A stretch of 64,000 nucleotides of DNA, taken from contig NZ_JAQIBD010000002.1 of the NCBI RefSeq assembly GCF_030347965.1, positions 434,001 to 498,000 of the forward strand, in the 5' to 3' direction. This DNA comes from Sulfurovum zhangzhouensis (GTDB taxonomy: Bacteria > Campylobacterota > Campylobacteria > Campylobacterales > Sulfurovaceae). Under the pieces are notes generated by a model. That model ran no database searches and was not told where the DNA came from. It saw nothing but the letters and a program-made list of their open reading frames with translations. Of this stretch, positions 27,288-36,607 are shown in pieces. Each line of letters starts with the position of its first letter. Within the stretch, counting starts at the first letter, position 1. The position numbers were made by a program, and so were the translations under genes.

Positions 27288-28763
27288 ATGATAAGTTGGA
27301 TGCAAAGGCACAATAAATATCTTGTATGGACGATCTGGGTAGCCACCGTCGCGTTCATCGGTGCAGGTTTTGTTGGATGGGGTAGTTATAATTTCGGATC
27401 AAAAGCAGGAAATGTAGCTAAAGTTGGAGAGATCGAAATTCCACAAAGTAAACTCAATATGGTCTACAGTGATATGTATAATGAATACAATCAAAAAATG
27501 CAAGGTCAGCTTGATGAAGCAAAAGCAAAAGAACTGGGACTGGTACAACAAGCTTTTGCTGCGATCGAAACACAAACAAAAGTACTGAATTTTGCTAAAG
27601 AAAACGGTATCATCGTTTCAGATGAAGAGATAGCTAAAGTACTACAAAGTATCAAACTGTTTCAAAAGAATGGACAGTTCAGCAAAGAAAATTATGATCA
27701 TTATTTAAAAAATCGCAGAATGACAGCTAAAACTTTTGAAGAGGCTCTGAGAGAAGAACTGACAATCTCAAAAACACTCAACCTTCTCACAACCAATGCG
27801 ATGCCGTTTGAAGAAAAAGTAGTTTCATCAGCTATCAATATTGCAGACAAAATTGCATATAAAGTGCTTACGCTTAATGATATCAAAGTGGACATCAATG
27901 ATAGCGATATTCAAACATACTGGGAACTGCAAAAAGACAACTTTATGACTCCAAAACAGTATAAACTCTCTATAGTTTGGACAGATACTACAGATACTGC
28001 TGTTACAGACGATGAACTCCAAAAACACTTCGCTGAGAACAGTTTCAACTATACGGATCAAGAAGGGAAGCAACTCTCATTTGAAGAGGCGAAAGAGAAC
28101 GTTACAAATGATCTAAAACTTCAAAAGAGCAAAAAAGCAGCACAAAAAGCATATATCGCATTTAAAAAAGGAGAGTTGTCAAGTAATGAGACATTGACAC
28201 TTCCTGTTAATGATATGAAACTCTCAGCAGAGATCTGGGACGAAATTGCACAAAAAAGTGTCGGAGAGATCATGAAACCGAAAGTTGCTAATGACCGTTA
28301 TGCAACCATCAAGATTGAAGAAGTGATCGAACCTAGAGTAAAGAGCTATGAAGAAGCAAAAGAAGAAACAACTGCAATGTATAAAGTAGCAATGCAACAA
28401 AAAGGTCTCTCTGAACTTGCTGAAAATACATTGCAAAATTTTGATGATATAAATGCGACAACATCAAATTTTTTGACGCTAAATAAAAATGTCAACCTGG
28501 CTCCGTTAAATTCGGAAGAAAGTTTACAATTTATCCAAAAACTCTTTACATCGCCAGAAGAAAAAGGTATGATTAGTGTAGTGGATAAAGTTGTCATATA
28601 TAATATACTGGAGCAAAAAGTGATGCCAACAGATGAAAATCAAAGTGCATCAATCAAGCAAAGGGTTGGCCAGTTAAAAAAAGGTATCTTTGAAAATAAT
28701 TTCCTTCAAACACTTGACAAAAAATATCCAGTTGAAGTTTATGTACAAGGACTCACAAATTGA
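27288..28763 (+). CDS. PpiD/SurA-type periplasmic folding factor
   Basis: The 491-residue protein has one N-terminal membrane anchor (YLVWTIWVATVAFIGAGFVGWG) after the typical MISWMQRHNKY start, then a SurA-like chaperone domain and a parvulin-like region interrupted by helices. PpiD helps newly exported proteins fold at the Sec translocon. The parvulin part looks degenerate, so isomerase activity is doubtful. The stop overlaps the TTG start of ftsA (TTGA), which links envelope folding with division; H. pylori has the same order before ftsA-ftsZ. Confidence 0.85.
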   Translation: MISWMQRHNKYLVWTIWVATVAFIGAGFVGWGSYNFGSKAGNVAKVGEIEIPQSKLNMVYSDMYNEYNQKMQGQLDEAKAKELGLVQQAFAAIETQTKVLNFAKENGIIVSDEEIAKVLQSIKLFQKNGQFSKENYDHYLKNRRMTAKTFEEALREELTISKTLNLLTTNAMPFEEKVVSSAINIADKIAYKVLTLNDIKVDINDSDIQTYWELQKDNFMTPKQYKLSIVWTDTTDTAVTDDELQKHFAENSFNYTDQEGKQLSFEEAKENVTNDLKLQKSKKAAQKAYIAFKKGELSSNETLTLPVNDMKLSAEIWDEIAQKSVGEIMKPKVANDRYATIKIEEVIEPRVKSYEEAKEETTAMYKVAMQQKGLSELAENTLQNFDDINATTSNFLTLNKNVNLAPLNSEESLQFIQKLFTSPEEKGMISVVDKVVIYNILEQKVMPTDENQSASIKQRVGQLKKGIFENNFLQTLDKKYPVEVYVQGLTN

Positions 28764-30151
28764 ATAAGACAATTTTAGCTATAGATATCGGTTCTATTAA
28801 TATATGTGCGATCATAGCTGAAATCAAGGATAATGGAAGAGTTCAAATACAAGGTCATGGCATCACAAGATCACAAGGTGTTAAAAAAGGTGCCATAACC
28901 AACATAGAACTTGCTTCAAAGTCAATCAAAAAGGCGCTTAACGATGCTAAACGCATCGCAGGCAGTAATATCTCATCTGCTATCGTTTCTATCTCAAATG
29001 CTTATGCAAAAAGCCTGAACTCCACTGGTGTTGTCAATATCCCTCATAAAGATATCTCTATTAAAGAACTTGAACGTGTAATGAAAACTGCACTGTATAA
29101 TGCAAATATCCCAAATGAATTTGATATCGTGCATGTGCTTCCTTATAACTTTAAAGTAGATGATCAAGACTTTATCGAAGATCCATATGGGATGAATGCA
29201 AGCAGACTTGAAGTAGATGTCAATATCATTATGACACAAAAGTCTAATCTTGCCAATCTTACCAAAGCTGTACGCTCAGCCGGTGTAGAGATCGAAGGAA
29301 TTGTACTCAGCGGTTATGCATCTGCAATTGCCACAATGGACGAAGATGACAAAGAGCTTGGCGTAGCAGTCATTGACCTGGGAGGTCAGACAAGTAATCT
29401 TGTCATCCATACGGGTAACTCTATTAGATACAATGATTTCTTAGGCGTTGGATCAAATCATATTACCAACGATCTTTCCATGGCGCTACATACCCCTTTG
29501 CAAATTGCTGAAAATGTCAAGTTACGTCACGGGAATCTTAGTGAAACAAGTAATGAAATCATTGAACTTCCAATTATCGGTGATGAAGAGAGTCGAAACG
29601 GCGTCTCTCTAGAGATTGTACATTCAGTTATCTTTGCGAGAGTAGAAGAAACCTTAATGCTTTTAGCAAAATCCCTTGACAAAAGCGCACTTAGAGAGCA
29701 GATAGGTGCCGGTATCATACTGACCGGCGGTATGACAAAACTCAAAGGTATAAGAGAGTTGGCCCAATCTATCTTCCCGACGATGCCTGTACGTGTAGGA
29801 TATCCTAACGAAGAGAAGATTGATGGTCTTTTTGATGAGTTAAAAAGTCCTGAGTTCTCCACTGCCGTAGGTTTGATACTTTACAGTGCAGGTGGTCACA
29901 CAGAATATGAGATCAACTTTAACCAAGAGTTGCTACACTCAAAAACAATCCATAAAGAAGATCTCGGTGATATAAGAATCACACAAAAAAATGAACATAG
30001 AGAAGAGCGTAATGCACTTCATCCAAAACCGGAAACAAAGAGAGATGTAAATCAAGAGGAGAATATCATCTTTGATGATTTACCGGATATCAGTAAAGGA
30101 AATAATCATCCACTAAAAAAATTTGTAAATTGGGCGAAGCAGCTTTTTTAG
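28760..30151 (+). CDS. ftsA: Cell division protein FtsA
   Basis: The 463-residue actin-like ATPase tethers FtsZ to the membrane. ILAIDIGSINICAIIAE (phosphate 1), GVAVIDLGGQTSNLVIH (phosphate 2) and GIILTGGMTKLKGI (adenosine motif) are present, and the C-terminal PLKKFVNWAKQLF is the amphipathic membrane-targeting helix. The start is TTG overlapping the ppiD stop. Residues 380-440 form a longer linker than in E. coli. ftsZ follows after 32 bases. Confidence 0.96.
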   Translation: MNKTILAIDIGSINICAIIAEIKDNGRVQIQGHGITRSQGVKKGAITNIELASKSIKKALNDAKRIAGSNISSAIVSISNAYAKSLNSTGVVNIPHKDISIKELERVMKTALYNANIPNEFDIVHVLPYNFKVDDQDFIEDPYGMNASRLEVDVNIIMTQKSNLANLTKAVRSAGVEIEGIVLSGYASAIATMDEDDKELGVAVIDLGGQTSNLVIHTGNSIRYNDFLGVGSNHITNDLSMALHTPLQIAENVKLRHGNLSETSNEIIELPIIGDEESRNGVSLEIVHSVIFARVEETLMLLAKSLDKSALREQIGAGIILTGGMTKLKGIRELAQSIFPTMPVRVGYPNEEKIDGLFDELKSPEFSTAVGLILYSAGGHTEYEINFNQELLHSKTIHKEDLGDIRITQKNEHREERNALHPKPETKRDVNQEENIIFDDLPDISKGNNHPLKKFVNWAKQLF

Positions 30152-30183
30152 TAGAGCATTAACATCAAATAAAGGAGGAAAAA

Positions 30184-31329
30184 ATGGAAGATTTTGATAT
30201 AGAGATAACAGAAGCTAAATCAAGTACGACTGGTGCTAAAATAAAAGCTATCGGCGTCGGTGGCGGTGGTGGAAATATGATCAACCACATGATCAATGAA
30301 GGGATAAACAGTATCGATCTCATAGTAGCCAATACTGACCAACAAGCTTTGGATAGTTCGATTGCACCTTACAAAATGCAATTAGGTATCAATGCGACGA
30401 GAGGACTTGGTGCAGGAATGGTGCCTGATAAAGGTAGAGAAGCTGCATTAGAGAGTTTCGAGGATATAAAATCGATGCTTTCAGGTTCAGATATCGTATT
30501 TATCTCTGCCGGTCTAGGTGGCGGTACTGGAACAGGTGCAGCACCTATCATTGCTCAAGCGGCAAAAGAAGTTGGTGCATTGACAGTTTCTGTTGTAACT
30601 AGCCCATTCAAGTTCGAAGGACGCAAAAGAGCGAAACTTGCAAAAGATGGTTTGGAAGAACTAAAAAGAGAAAGTGACTCTATCATTGTTGTACCAAATG
30701 AAAAACTCCTTTCTATAGTAGAAAAGAACCTTGGTATTAAAGAGAGTTTTAGAATGGTTGACGATATTCTTGCTCAAGCAGTAGGCGGTATCTCTAAAGT
30801 GATCCTTTCTCATGGGGAAAATGATATCAACCTGGACTTTGCCGATGTTAAAACAGTAATGAGTCACAGAGGTCTTGCTCTTATGGGTGCTGGATATGCA
30901 TCAGGTAAGAATGCGGCTTATGATGCGGCAAAAGCGGCAATCGAGTCTCCGCTTCTTGACAATATCTCAATTGACGGGGCAATGGGTGTTCTTGTTCACT
31001 TTGATATCCATCCAAATTATCCGATTATGGAAATTGGAGAAGCAATGAGTATTATAGAAGAGAGTGCCGATGAAGATGCTTCTGTAATTTTCGGTACAAC
31101 TACTAATACCAATATGGCACCTGATGAAGTTAGGATCACTATTGTTGCTACAGGTTTTGAAGATCAAAGCGTTGTTGCTGAACCAACAGTAAAAAAACAA
31201 GAAACCCTATTGAGCAGTACAACAACAAACAATATCAATAACCTGAGATCAAAAATGGTTGTAGGTGGGTACAATGACAATGAAGATATACTTGATGTGC
31301 CTACATTCCTCAGAAAACAAATGGATTAA
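30184..31329 (+). CDS. ftsZ: Cell division GTPase FtsZ
   Basis: The 381-residue tubulin homologue forms the Z ring. The GTP signature GGGTGTG is at 112-118, the T7 loop NDINLDFADVKTVM follows, and the C-terminal peptide DVPTFLRKQ binds FtsA. A strong AAGGAGG site precedes the ATG. A hairpin follows the stop. Confidence 0.98.
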   Translation: MEDFDIEITEAKSSTTGAKIKAIGVGGGGGNMINHMINEGINSIDLIVANTDQQALDSSIAPYKMQLGINATRGLGAGMVPDKGREAALESFEDIKSMLSGSDIVFISAGLGGGTGTGAAPIIAQAAKEVGALTVSVVTSPFKFEGRKRAKLAKDGLEELKRESDSIIVVPNEKLLSIVEKNLGIKESFRMVDDILAQAVGGISKVILSHGENDINLDFADVKTVMSHRGLALMGAGYASGKNAAYDAAKAAIESPLLDNISIDGAMGVLVHFDIHPNYPIMEIGEAMSIIEESADEDASVIFGTTTNTNMAPDEVRITIVATGFEDQSVVAEPTVKKQETLLSSTTTNNINNLRSKMVVGGYNDNEDILDVPTFLRKQMD

Positions 31330-31350
31330 TTCTCCATTTTCTCCTTTATC

Positions 31351-31378
31351 ATAAAGAGAGTTTCTTCCCTCTCTTTAT
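31351..31378 (+). terminator. Terminator-like hairpin after ftsZ
   Basis: ATAAAGAGAG (31351-31360) pairs exactly with CTCTCTTTAT (31369-31378) with an 8-base loop, about 20 bases after the ftsZ stop. Only a TA-rich tail follows, so termination may be partial. Confidence 0.6.
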
Positions 31379-31458
31379 ATATATTATCATCTTATTTACC
31401 CTACTATTTACACTTTTTTGTTATGATTCCTCCACTATAAATTTAGAGGATTTAAACA

Positions 31459-32049
31459 ATGAAATACCTTAAGCAATTTTCAACTGTCGCCTCTGCCACT
31501 GGACTAGGTCTATTGCTCTCTACAGGACTCACAGGATGTGTCGGTGGAGGAGATCAACAGACACAGGAACAACAGCAGCCAAAAGGTGCCTTTGTAATCA
31601 TAGAAGAGACTGAGCCGGGAAAATACAAGATCAAAGATGAATTCCCTGCTGACGAGACTCGCATCGTACTTAAACAGCTTGATGGTACAGAAAGAGTAAT
31701 GACGCAAGAGGAGATGAATGCTCTTCTCATAGATGAAGAGGCAAAGATTGATAATGGTACATCCAATCTTACACAGCCGCAGATGTCTTCTCAAGGTGGT
31801 ATGGGACTTGGTGAAACGATCCTGGCAAGTGCTGCAGGCGCTATCATCGGGTCATGGATCGGAAGTAAGCTTTTTGGAAATCAAAATTATCAAAATAACC
31901 GTAAGGCTGGTTACAAAACGCCTTCAACCTTTACAAGAAGCCAAAACAGTTTTAACAAAGCAAAAACAAGTACTACAAGTTCGAAGAAAAGCGGATTTTT
32001 CGGAAGTAGTAAAACCGGCTCAGGAAGCAGCAGCTTCTTTGGAGGGTAA
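31459..32049 (+). CDS. UPF0323-type lipoprotein ending in Gly-Gly
   Basis: The 196-residue lipoprotein (lipobox LSTGLTGC, lipid Cys 27) belongs to the UPF0323 group, known from H. pylori and C. jejuni. It has a folded N-terminal part, a glycine-zipper-like hydrophobic stretch (about 119-140, GETILASAAGAIIGSWIGSK) and a low-complexity basic Ser/Gly tail with two SGFFG/SSFFGG motifs, ending -Phe-Phe-Gly-Gly. The ATP-grasp ligase gene starts three bases later. E. coli YgiB, paired with the ligase homologue YgiC, is to my recollection also a lipoprotein ending in Gly-Gly. The tail may be the ligase substrate; this is inference. Confidence 0.82.
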   Translation: MKYLKQFSTVASATGLGLLLSTGLTGCVGGGDQQTQEQQQPKGAFVIIEETEPGKYKIKDEFPADETRIVLKQLDGTERVMTQEEMNALLIDEEAKIDNGTSNLTQPQMSSQGGMGLGETILASAAGAIIGSWIGSKLFGNQNYQNNRKAGYKTPSTFTRSQNSFNKAKTSTTSSKKSGFFGSSKTGSGSSSFFGG

Positions 32050-32052
32050 AGC

Positions 32053-33231
32053 ATGAAACTACATAAAACAGTCCCTCTTGATACTGTTAACCTTGAATCA
32101 CTTGGCTTTGTCTGGCATACAGACAGTGACAAGAGCAGTTATATCTCAGATGAACTGGTTGTCATCAATCCAATTGAGGCTGAAGCATACTATGAAGCAG
32201 GCAATATGCTTTATGAAATGTTCATCGAAGCAGCTCAATACGTCATTGACAACAATCTTTTTCATGAAATCGGTATTCCTTTCAACCTGGTTGAAATAAT
32301 AAAAGAGTCTTGGGAAAATGATGTACATTGGCATCTTTACGGACGTTTTGATCTTGCTGGTGGGATTGATGGAAAACCGATCAAACTTCTTGAGTTCAAT
32401 GCAGACACTCCGACCGCACTTTTTGAAACTGCTATTATCCAATGGGCTATCCTCAAAAAAAATGGCCTTGAAGAGACCAGTCAATTCAACGGCCTGTATG
32501 AAGCACTTGTAGAAAACTTTCAAAGACTTGTCACACTTGAAGAGAGTGTAGAGTCTTTTTATGAAAAATATGATGGATGGAAGTTTCTCTTTACCTCGGT
32601 CAAAGGCAACGCGGAGGAAGAAAATACCGTCAAACTTCTTCAACACATCGCCAATGAAGCAGGATATGTGACTGAGTTTGCCTATATTGATGAAGTAGAG
32701 TTCTCAGAAGAAGAAGGGATCTTTTTTGAGGGAGAGAACTATGAACTGTGGTTCAAGCTTATCCCATGGGAAGATATTGCTCTTGAAGAATCAGATCTAG
32801 CAATGATCCTTACAGATATTATCAAAAATCAAAAAGCGATCATCTTTAACCCGGCTTATACCCTGCTCTTTCAATCTAAAGGTATTTTAAAAGTGTTATG
32901 GGATCTCTATCCTAATCATCCTTTATTGCTTGAAAGCTCTTTTGAGCCGTTAGAAGGACAAAAACAGGTAAGCAAACCGGTCTTTGGCAGAGAAGGCGGC
33001 GGTGTCACTATCATTGATGAACAGGGTAAGGAACTTGAGAATATACCTAGCGATTATGAAAATCATAAAATGCTCTATCAAGCCTATACAGAACTCCCAA
33101 CGGATTCACAAGGATTCAGTTATCAAGCCGGAGTCTTCTATGCTTATGAAGCATGTGGACTAGGATTTAGAAAAGGTGGTAAGATATTGGATAATATGGC
33201 TAAATTTGTTGGTCATATTGTGGCAGAGTAA
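32053..33231 (+). CDS. Glutathionylspermidine synthase-like ATP-grasp ligase
   Basis: The 392-residue protein matches the synthetase domain of glutathionylspermidine synthase and lacks the N-terminal CHAP amidase. KLLEFNADTPTALFETAIIQW, ESSFEPL and the ATP-grasp glycine loop FGREGGGVTI are visible, and the end (YQAGVFYAYEACGLGFRKGG) is conserved in the family. Such enzymes activate a C-terminal Gly carboxylate as acyl phosphate and join it to an amine. The start is three bases after the lipoprotein stop, so they are an operon. No glutathione genes are nearby, and true glutathionylspermidine synthesis is unlikely. The 3' end overlaps the histidine kinase gene by 32 bases, convergently. Confidence 0.88.
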   Translation: MKLHKTVPLDTVNLESLGFVWHTDSDKSSYISDELVVINPIEAEAYYEAGNMLYEMFIEAAQYVIDNNLFHEIGIPFNLVEIIKESWENDVHWHLYGRFDLAGGIDGKPIKLLEFNADTPTALFETAIIQWAILKKNGLEETSQFNGLYEALVENFQRLVTLEESVESFYEKYDGWKFLFTSVKGNAEEENTVKLLQHIANEAGYVTEFAYIDEVEFSEEEGIFFEGENYELWFKLIPWEDIALEESDLAMILTDIIKNQKAIIFNPAYTLLFQSKGILKVLWDLYPNHPLLLESSFEPLEGQKQVSKPVFGREGGGVTIIDEQGKELENIPSDYENHKMLYQAYTELPTDSQGFSYQAGVFYAYEACGLGFRKGGKILDNMAKFVGHIVAE

Positions 33232-35068
33232 ATGTGATCTCGTATCTTGTTCTGCCTTGAGTATCAATCGATAACTCTCCTTGCAGCTGATCAAGGACTA
33301 AAATATTGATCAGCTTTAACCCGAGAGAGCTCATTTCACTTTTCAGATCAAAACCTTTACCATTATCTTCAATGACGAGTCTATACCTGCCATTATTCTG
33401 ATGAAATGTAATAAAGATTTTACCTCCTCCTTCATCAAATGCATACTTGTGTGAATTGGTGATAATCTCATTTGCAACAAGACCGATATACACTGCTTCT
33501 TTGATAGAAAGAGTCACATCAACATCAATATCTATAGCTATATTCTTACCTTTACTTATAAAACTTTGATACAGATTATGGGCCAATGACTCCATATAGA
33601 GTTTCATATCAATCTGATCTAAATGTTCATCTAACGTCAGCATTTCATAACTTTTAGCAATCGCATTCACTCTATTTCCAATATCATTGAGAATAGATTG
33701 ATGATCATTATTCTGAATACTTTCTTTTTGTAATTTAATGAGGGAAAAAAGGATCTGAAGATTATTTTTCACTCTATGGTGAACCTCCTGAAGCAGTAAT
33801 TCTTTGGTCTTAAGTGCTTCACTCAGTTGTTTCGTTTTCTCTTCAACCTCAGCTTTAACTCGATCTTCTCGCATTTGTGACTCTGCAAGCAAAAGTCTAT
33901 TCACTTTTTCTTTCTCTTGCTGTAAAATCATATAACGATCAGCAAAAGCAAGAGAAAGTACAATAGCCTCAAACGAAGCTGCAATAAGAAATAGATTGTT
34001 ATGTTCAACAAAAAGTGTACTTAGTCCCAATGAATCAGATATCACTCCGATATAAGAAAGGAACACGATAAAAAAACCGGTAATGTAAAGTCTTGCCTGT
34101 TTAGACCCTTTTGTATAGACATAGACTGCAACACTTAAATTAAAAATAAGTAAAAAAAGTGCAAATAAAGACGAAAGTCGATAACCAATAGCATCCGGCT
34201 CATGAAATATCATCATTGATATCGTAGCAGTGACAATATAAATGATAAATGTCCCATAAAGCTTCTTATAACGCTTAATATCCAAAAAATGCATTGCAAA
34301 CAGAGCATTCGTTATCATAAGCAAATAACCTCTTATAATGGTTGCTTTGAGGTCAAGAATAATCAGTTCTTTAGGTAAATAAATCTGTGTAAGTCCTACA
34401 TATTTCAGTTGATAAGAGAGTAATGGAATGAGATAGAGTCCATAGAAAAAATAACTCTTGTCTTTAATGTAAAAAGAGATCAAAAAACTATAGATCATCA
34501 AGGCAAAAATAAACCCAACCAAAAATATGTCTGTAAACTGTTTTTCCTGATCCTGTTCATGATAAGTGACTTCATCTTCCAGGGTAACCTTGAAATTGAG
34601 ATAGGTATAGTCAGAGAACACTGTAGCATAATACGTTTTTGTAGTATGCGGCTCAAGTCGTATCTTATAATAGTGTAATTCTGTCCTATGGTCATCACGG
34701 GGATGTGCCTGTCCCTGTACATCCGGCTTAGAGAAAAGACTTTCACGGTATAAATGGATATGTTCGATAAAAGGGGTACCAAAGAGTAGGATTTTTTCTT
34801 GAACAAACTCTGTTTGATTAGCAAAATCAAATTTGATCCAAACCTTTTTCTTACTTACACCAGTAGTAATATAATCCTCATGATATGGCTGAAAGAGGTC
34901 TTGATCTATTATTTGAGAGAGAGTTTTATCATCTTGATCAATATAAACATCACTATATTTCAGTAGAGATATTCCGCTTTGATCAATATTAATCACTTCG
35001 GAATAAAGAAAAGATACACAGAAAAGGCATAGAAAGACTAATCTTTGAATAAAAACCCTTTTTTTCAT
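33200..35068 (-). CDS. 7TM-DISM sensor histidine kinase (HisKA_2/HWE type)
   Basis: The 622-residue protein has a signal peptide, a periplasmic 7TMR-DISMED2 beta-sandwich sensor (about 30-175), seven membrane helices (about 185-390), a coiled coil and a kinase core. The phospho-His lies in EVHHRVKNNLQILFSLI, typical of HisKA_2, and the ATPase domain has ANEIITNSHKYAF and DNGKGF. DISMED2 domains usually sense carbohydrate-like ligands. No response-regulator gene adjoins it, so it is an orphan kinase. Confidence 0.9.
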   Translation of the reverse strand: MKKRVFIQRLVFLCLFCVSFLYSEVINIDQSGISLLKYSDVYIDQDDKTLSQIIDQDLFQPYHEDYITTGVSKKKVWIKFDFANQTEFVQEKILLFGTPFIEHIHLYRESLFSKPDVQGQAHPRDDHRTELHYYKIRLEPHTTKTYYATVFSDYTYLNFKVTLEDEVTYHEQDQEKQFTDIFLVGFIFALMIYSFLISFYIKDKSYFFYGLYLIPLLSYQLKYVGLTQIYLPKELIILDLKATIIRGYLLMITNALFAMHFLDIKRYKKLYGTFIIYIVTATISMMIFHEPDAIGYRLSSLFALFLLIFNLSVAVYVYTKGSKQARLYITGFFIVFLSYIGVISDSLGLSTLFVEHNNLFLIAASFEAIVLSLAFADRYMILQQEKEKVNRLLLAESQMREDRVKAEVEEKTKQLSEALKTKELLLQEVHHRVKNNLQILFSLIKLQKESIQNNDHQSILNDIGNRVNAIAKSYEMLTLDEHLDQIDMKLYMESLAHNLYQSFISKGKNIAIDIDVDVTLSIKEAVYIGLVANEIITNSHKYAFDEGGGKIFITFHQNNGRYRLVIEDNGKGFDLKSEMSSLGLKLINILVLDQLQGELSIDTQGRTRYEITFTLPQYDQQI

Positions 35069-35236
35069 ACTATAAATTATCCCCCTACTTCCTCTAAAAA
35101 CAATACCTTTATAAATAATAATAAATAAAATTAAGAAAAGCTAGAAAAATGAAACTAATTTTAAACTTTATAATCCCTCTTATCTTATCAGTAACATGTA
35201 TTGTCAAAAACTTTTAAAAAAATAGTATAAAGCCAT

Positions 35237-36106
35237 TTAGATATGATCGGGACTTTGAAGCAGTAACATATTTGATGGTTGAGTAGAATGACATTCAACT
35301 GAAACAACTTCAGGACTCTCACTATCCAATCTTGCCGCTGTCAGCTGTCCATTCCAAACACATCCTGTATCCAATGCCAGAACATTTGCATCATTATAAA
35401 ACCCCAATGCTGACCAATGGCCAAAAACAATCTTTAGATCTACAGATTTTCTATCAAGCACATGGAACCATGGCTTCATCCCTTTCTCTTCAAGCTTTTT
35501 ATCTGTAGGTGGGCCCTTTTGATCAAAATCAAGCCTGTGATCTTTATAGCAAAAACGCATCTGTGTAAACGTACTCAAAATATAACGTTCTATATCATCA
35601 ATGCTTGCTTTACGATCAAAACGATCATAGGTATGATGAAACATCTTCTTCAGCCATACTTTTACTTCAGAGTCACCTGATTGAAGCCGGTCTTCGATCT
35701 GTTTGGCATAACGTATCGCCATACCCAGATCAAACTCCGGAGAGATCCCGGCATGTGCCATACAGTAACCTAACTGATAGTCAATATGTAAGAATTTCTG
35801 ATGTCGTAACCAATGGATGTACTTTTCTACATGTGGTGAATCCAGGATAGGATCGATATATTTGTTACGCTTTCTCACGCCGTAATAGGCTGCGATAAGT
35901 GATATATCATGGTTGCCGAGTACCAATTCGACACGGTCACGGATACTGTACACATACTCTAAAGTCGCTAAAGAGTCTTCACCTCTGTTGACCAGATCAC
36001 CTACCAACCAAAGTTTGTCATTTGCAGGATCAAATTTTATCTTATCTAGTAATCTTTGAAAAGCATCATAACAACCCTGCAGGTCGCCTATCGCCCATAC
36101 CGCCAC
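35237..36106 (-). CDS. apaH: Symmetrical bis(5'-nucleosyl)-tetraphosphatase
   Basis: The 289-residue metallophosphatase splits Ap4A into two ADP and can remove Np4 caps from RNA. GDLQGCYDAFQRLLDKI, WLVGDLVNRGEDSLATL and LVLGNHDISLI are the binuclear metal motifs; MAHAGISPEF and ALDTGCVWNGQLTAARL are ApaH-specific. It abuts the DNA glycosylase gene with no gap, and both belong to a minus-strand run with DUF4149 and prmC. Confidence 0.95.
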   Translation of the reverse strand: MAVWAIGDLQGCYDAFQRLLDKIKFDPANDKLWLVGDLVNRGEDSLATLEYVYSIRDRVELVLGNHDISLIAAYYGVRKRNKYIDPILDSPHVEKYIHWLRHQKFLHIDYQLGYCMAHAGISPEFDLGMAIRYAKQIEDRLQSGDSEVKVWLKKMFHHTYDRFDRKASIDDIERYILSTFTQMRFCYKDHRLDFDQKGPPTDKKLEEKGMKPWFHVLDRKSVDLKIVFGHWSALGFYNDANVLALDTGCVWNGQLTAARLDSESPEVVSVECHSTQPSNMLLLQSPDHI

Positions 36107-36607
36107 TTATAATCCTTGTTGACATCCTAAGTTCTGACGATATTGTACTACTTTTTGCTCAAAATCCATAGCTGCATAAGCCGGTGATGGTGATGGTAGG
36201 TAGCAAGTCTCTATAGATAAGTGAGAAAAATGTTTTTTATAAAGTGCCTCTGCTTTCTTGCCTGTAAAACAGATCTTTTTTATCTTTGGATATTTTTCTA
36301 AGAGTCCTTCTATATCGTTGACCTCTTCATCCTCCAGAGAACTATCCAATGAATTATTCCTCTGACAAGAAGCGATCATATCCCAAAGTCCGACTTTTGC
36401 CACTTTAAGCAACCATATTTTCTGGTCCCGGTTATTGATAGGATAACCGGTTAACGCTTCCATAATCTTCCAAAACTGATTACGGGGATGACCATAATAA
36501 AAGTTATTCTCAAATGATTGGATACTTGGAAATGATCCAAGTATCAAAATCTCTGTGTCTTTAAAAACAATAGGCTTAAAAGGATGTTCAATAGACTCTT
36601 GACTCAC
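36107..36607 (-). CDS. DNA-deoxyinosine glycosylase (uracil-DNA glycosylase superfamily)
   Basis: The 166-residue protein has the superfamily signatures LILGSFPSIQSFENNFYYGH, NQFWKIMEALTG and a final LPSPSPAYAAMDFEQKV. The motif 1 pattern and the PSPSPA motif 2 match the group called DNA-deoxyinosine glycosylase (family 6), which removes deaminated adenine. Cytosolic DNA repair is the expected role. It overlaps the DUF4149 gene by four bases. Confidence 0.85.
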   Translation of the reverse strand: MSQESIEHPFKPIVFKDTEILILGSFPSIQSFENNFYYGHPRNQFWKIMEALTGYPINNRDQKIWLLKVAKVGLWDMIASCQRNNSLDSSLEDEEVNDIEGLLEKYPKIKKICFTGKKAEALYKKHFSHLSIETCYLPSPSPAYAAMDFEQKVVQYRQNLGCQQGL

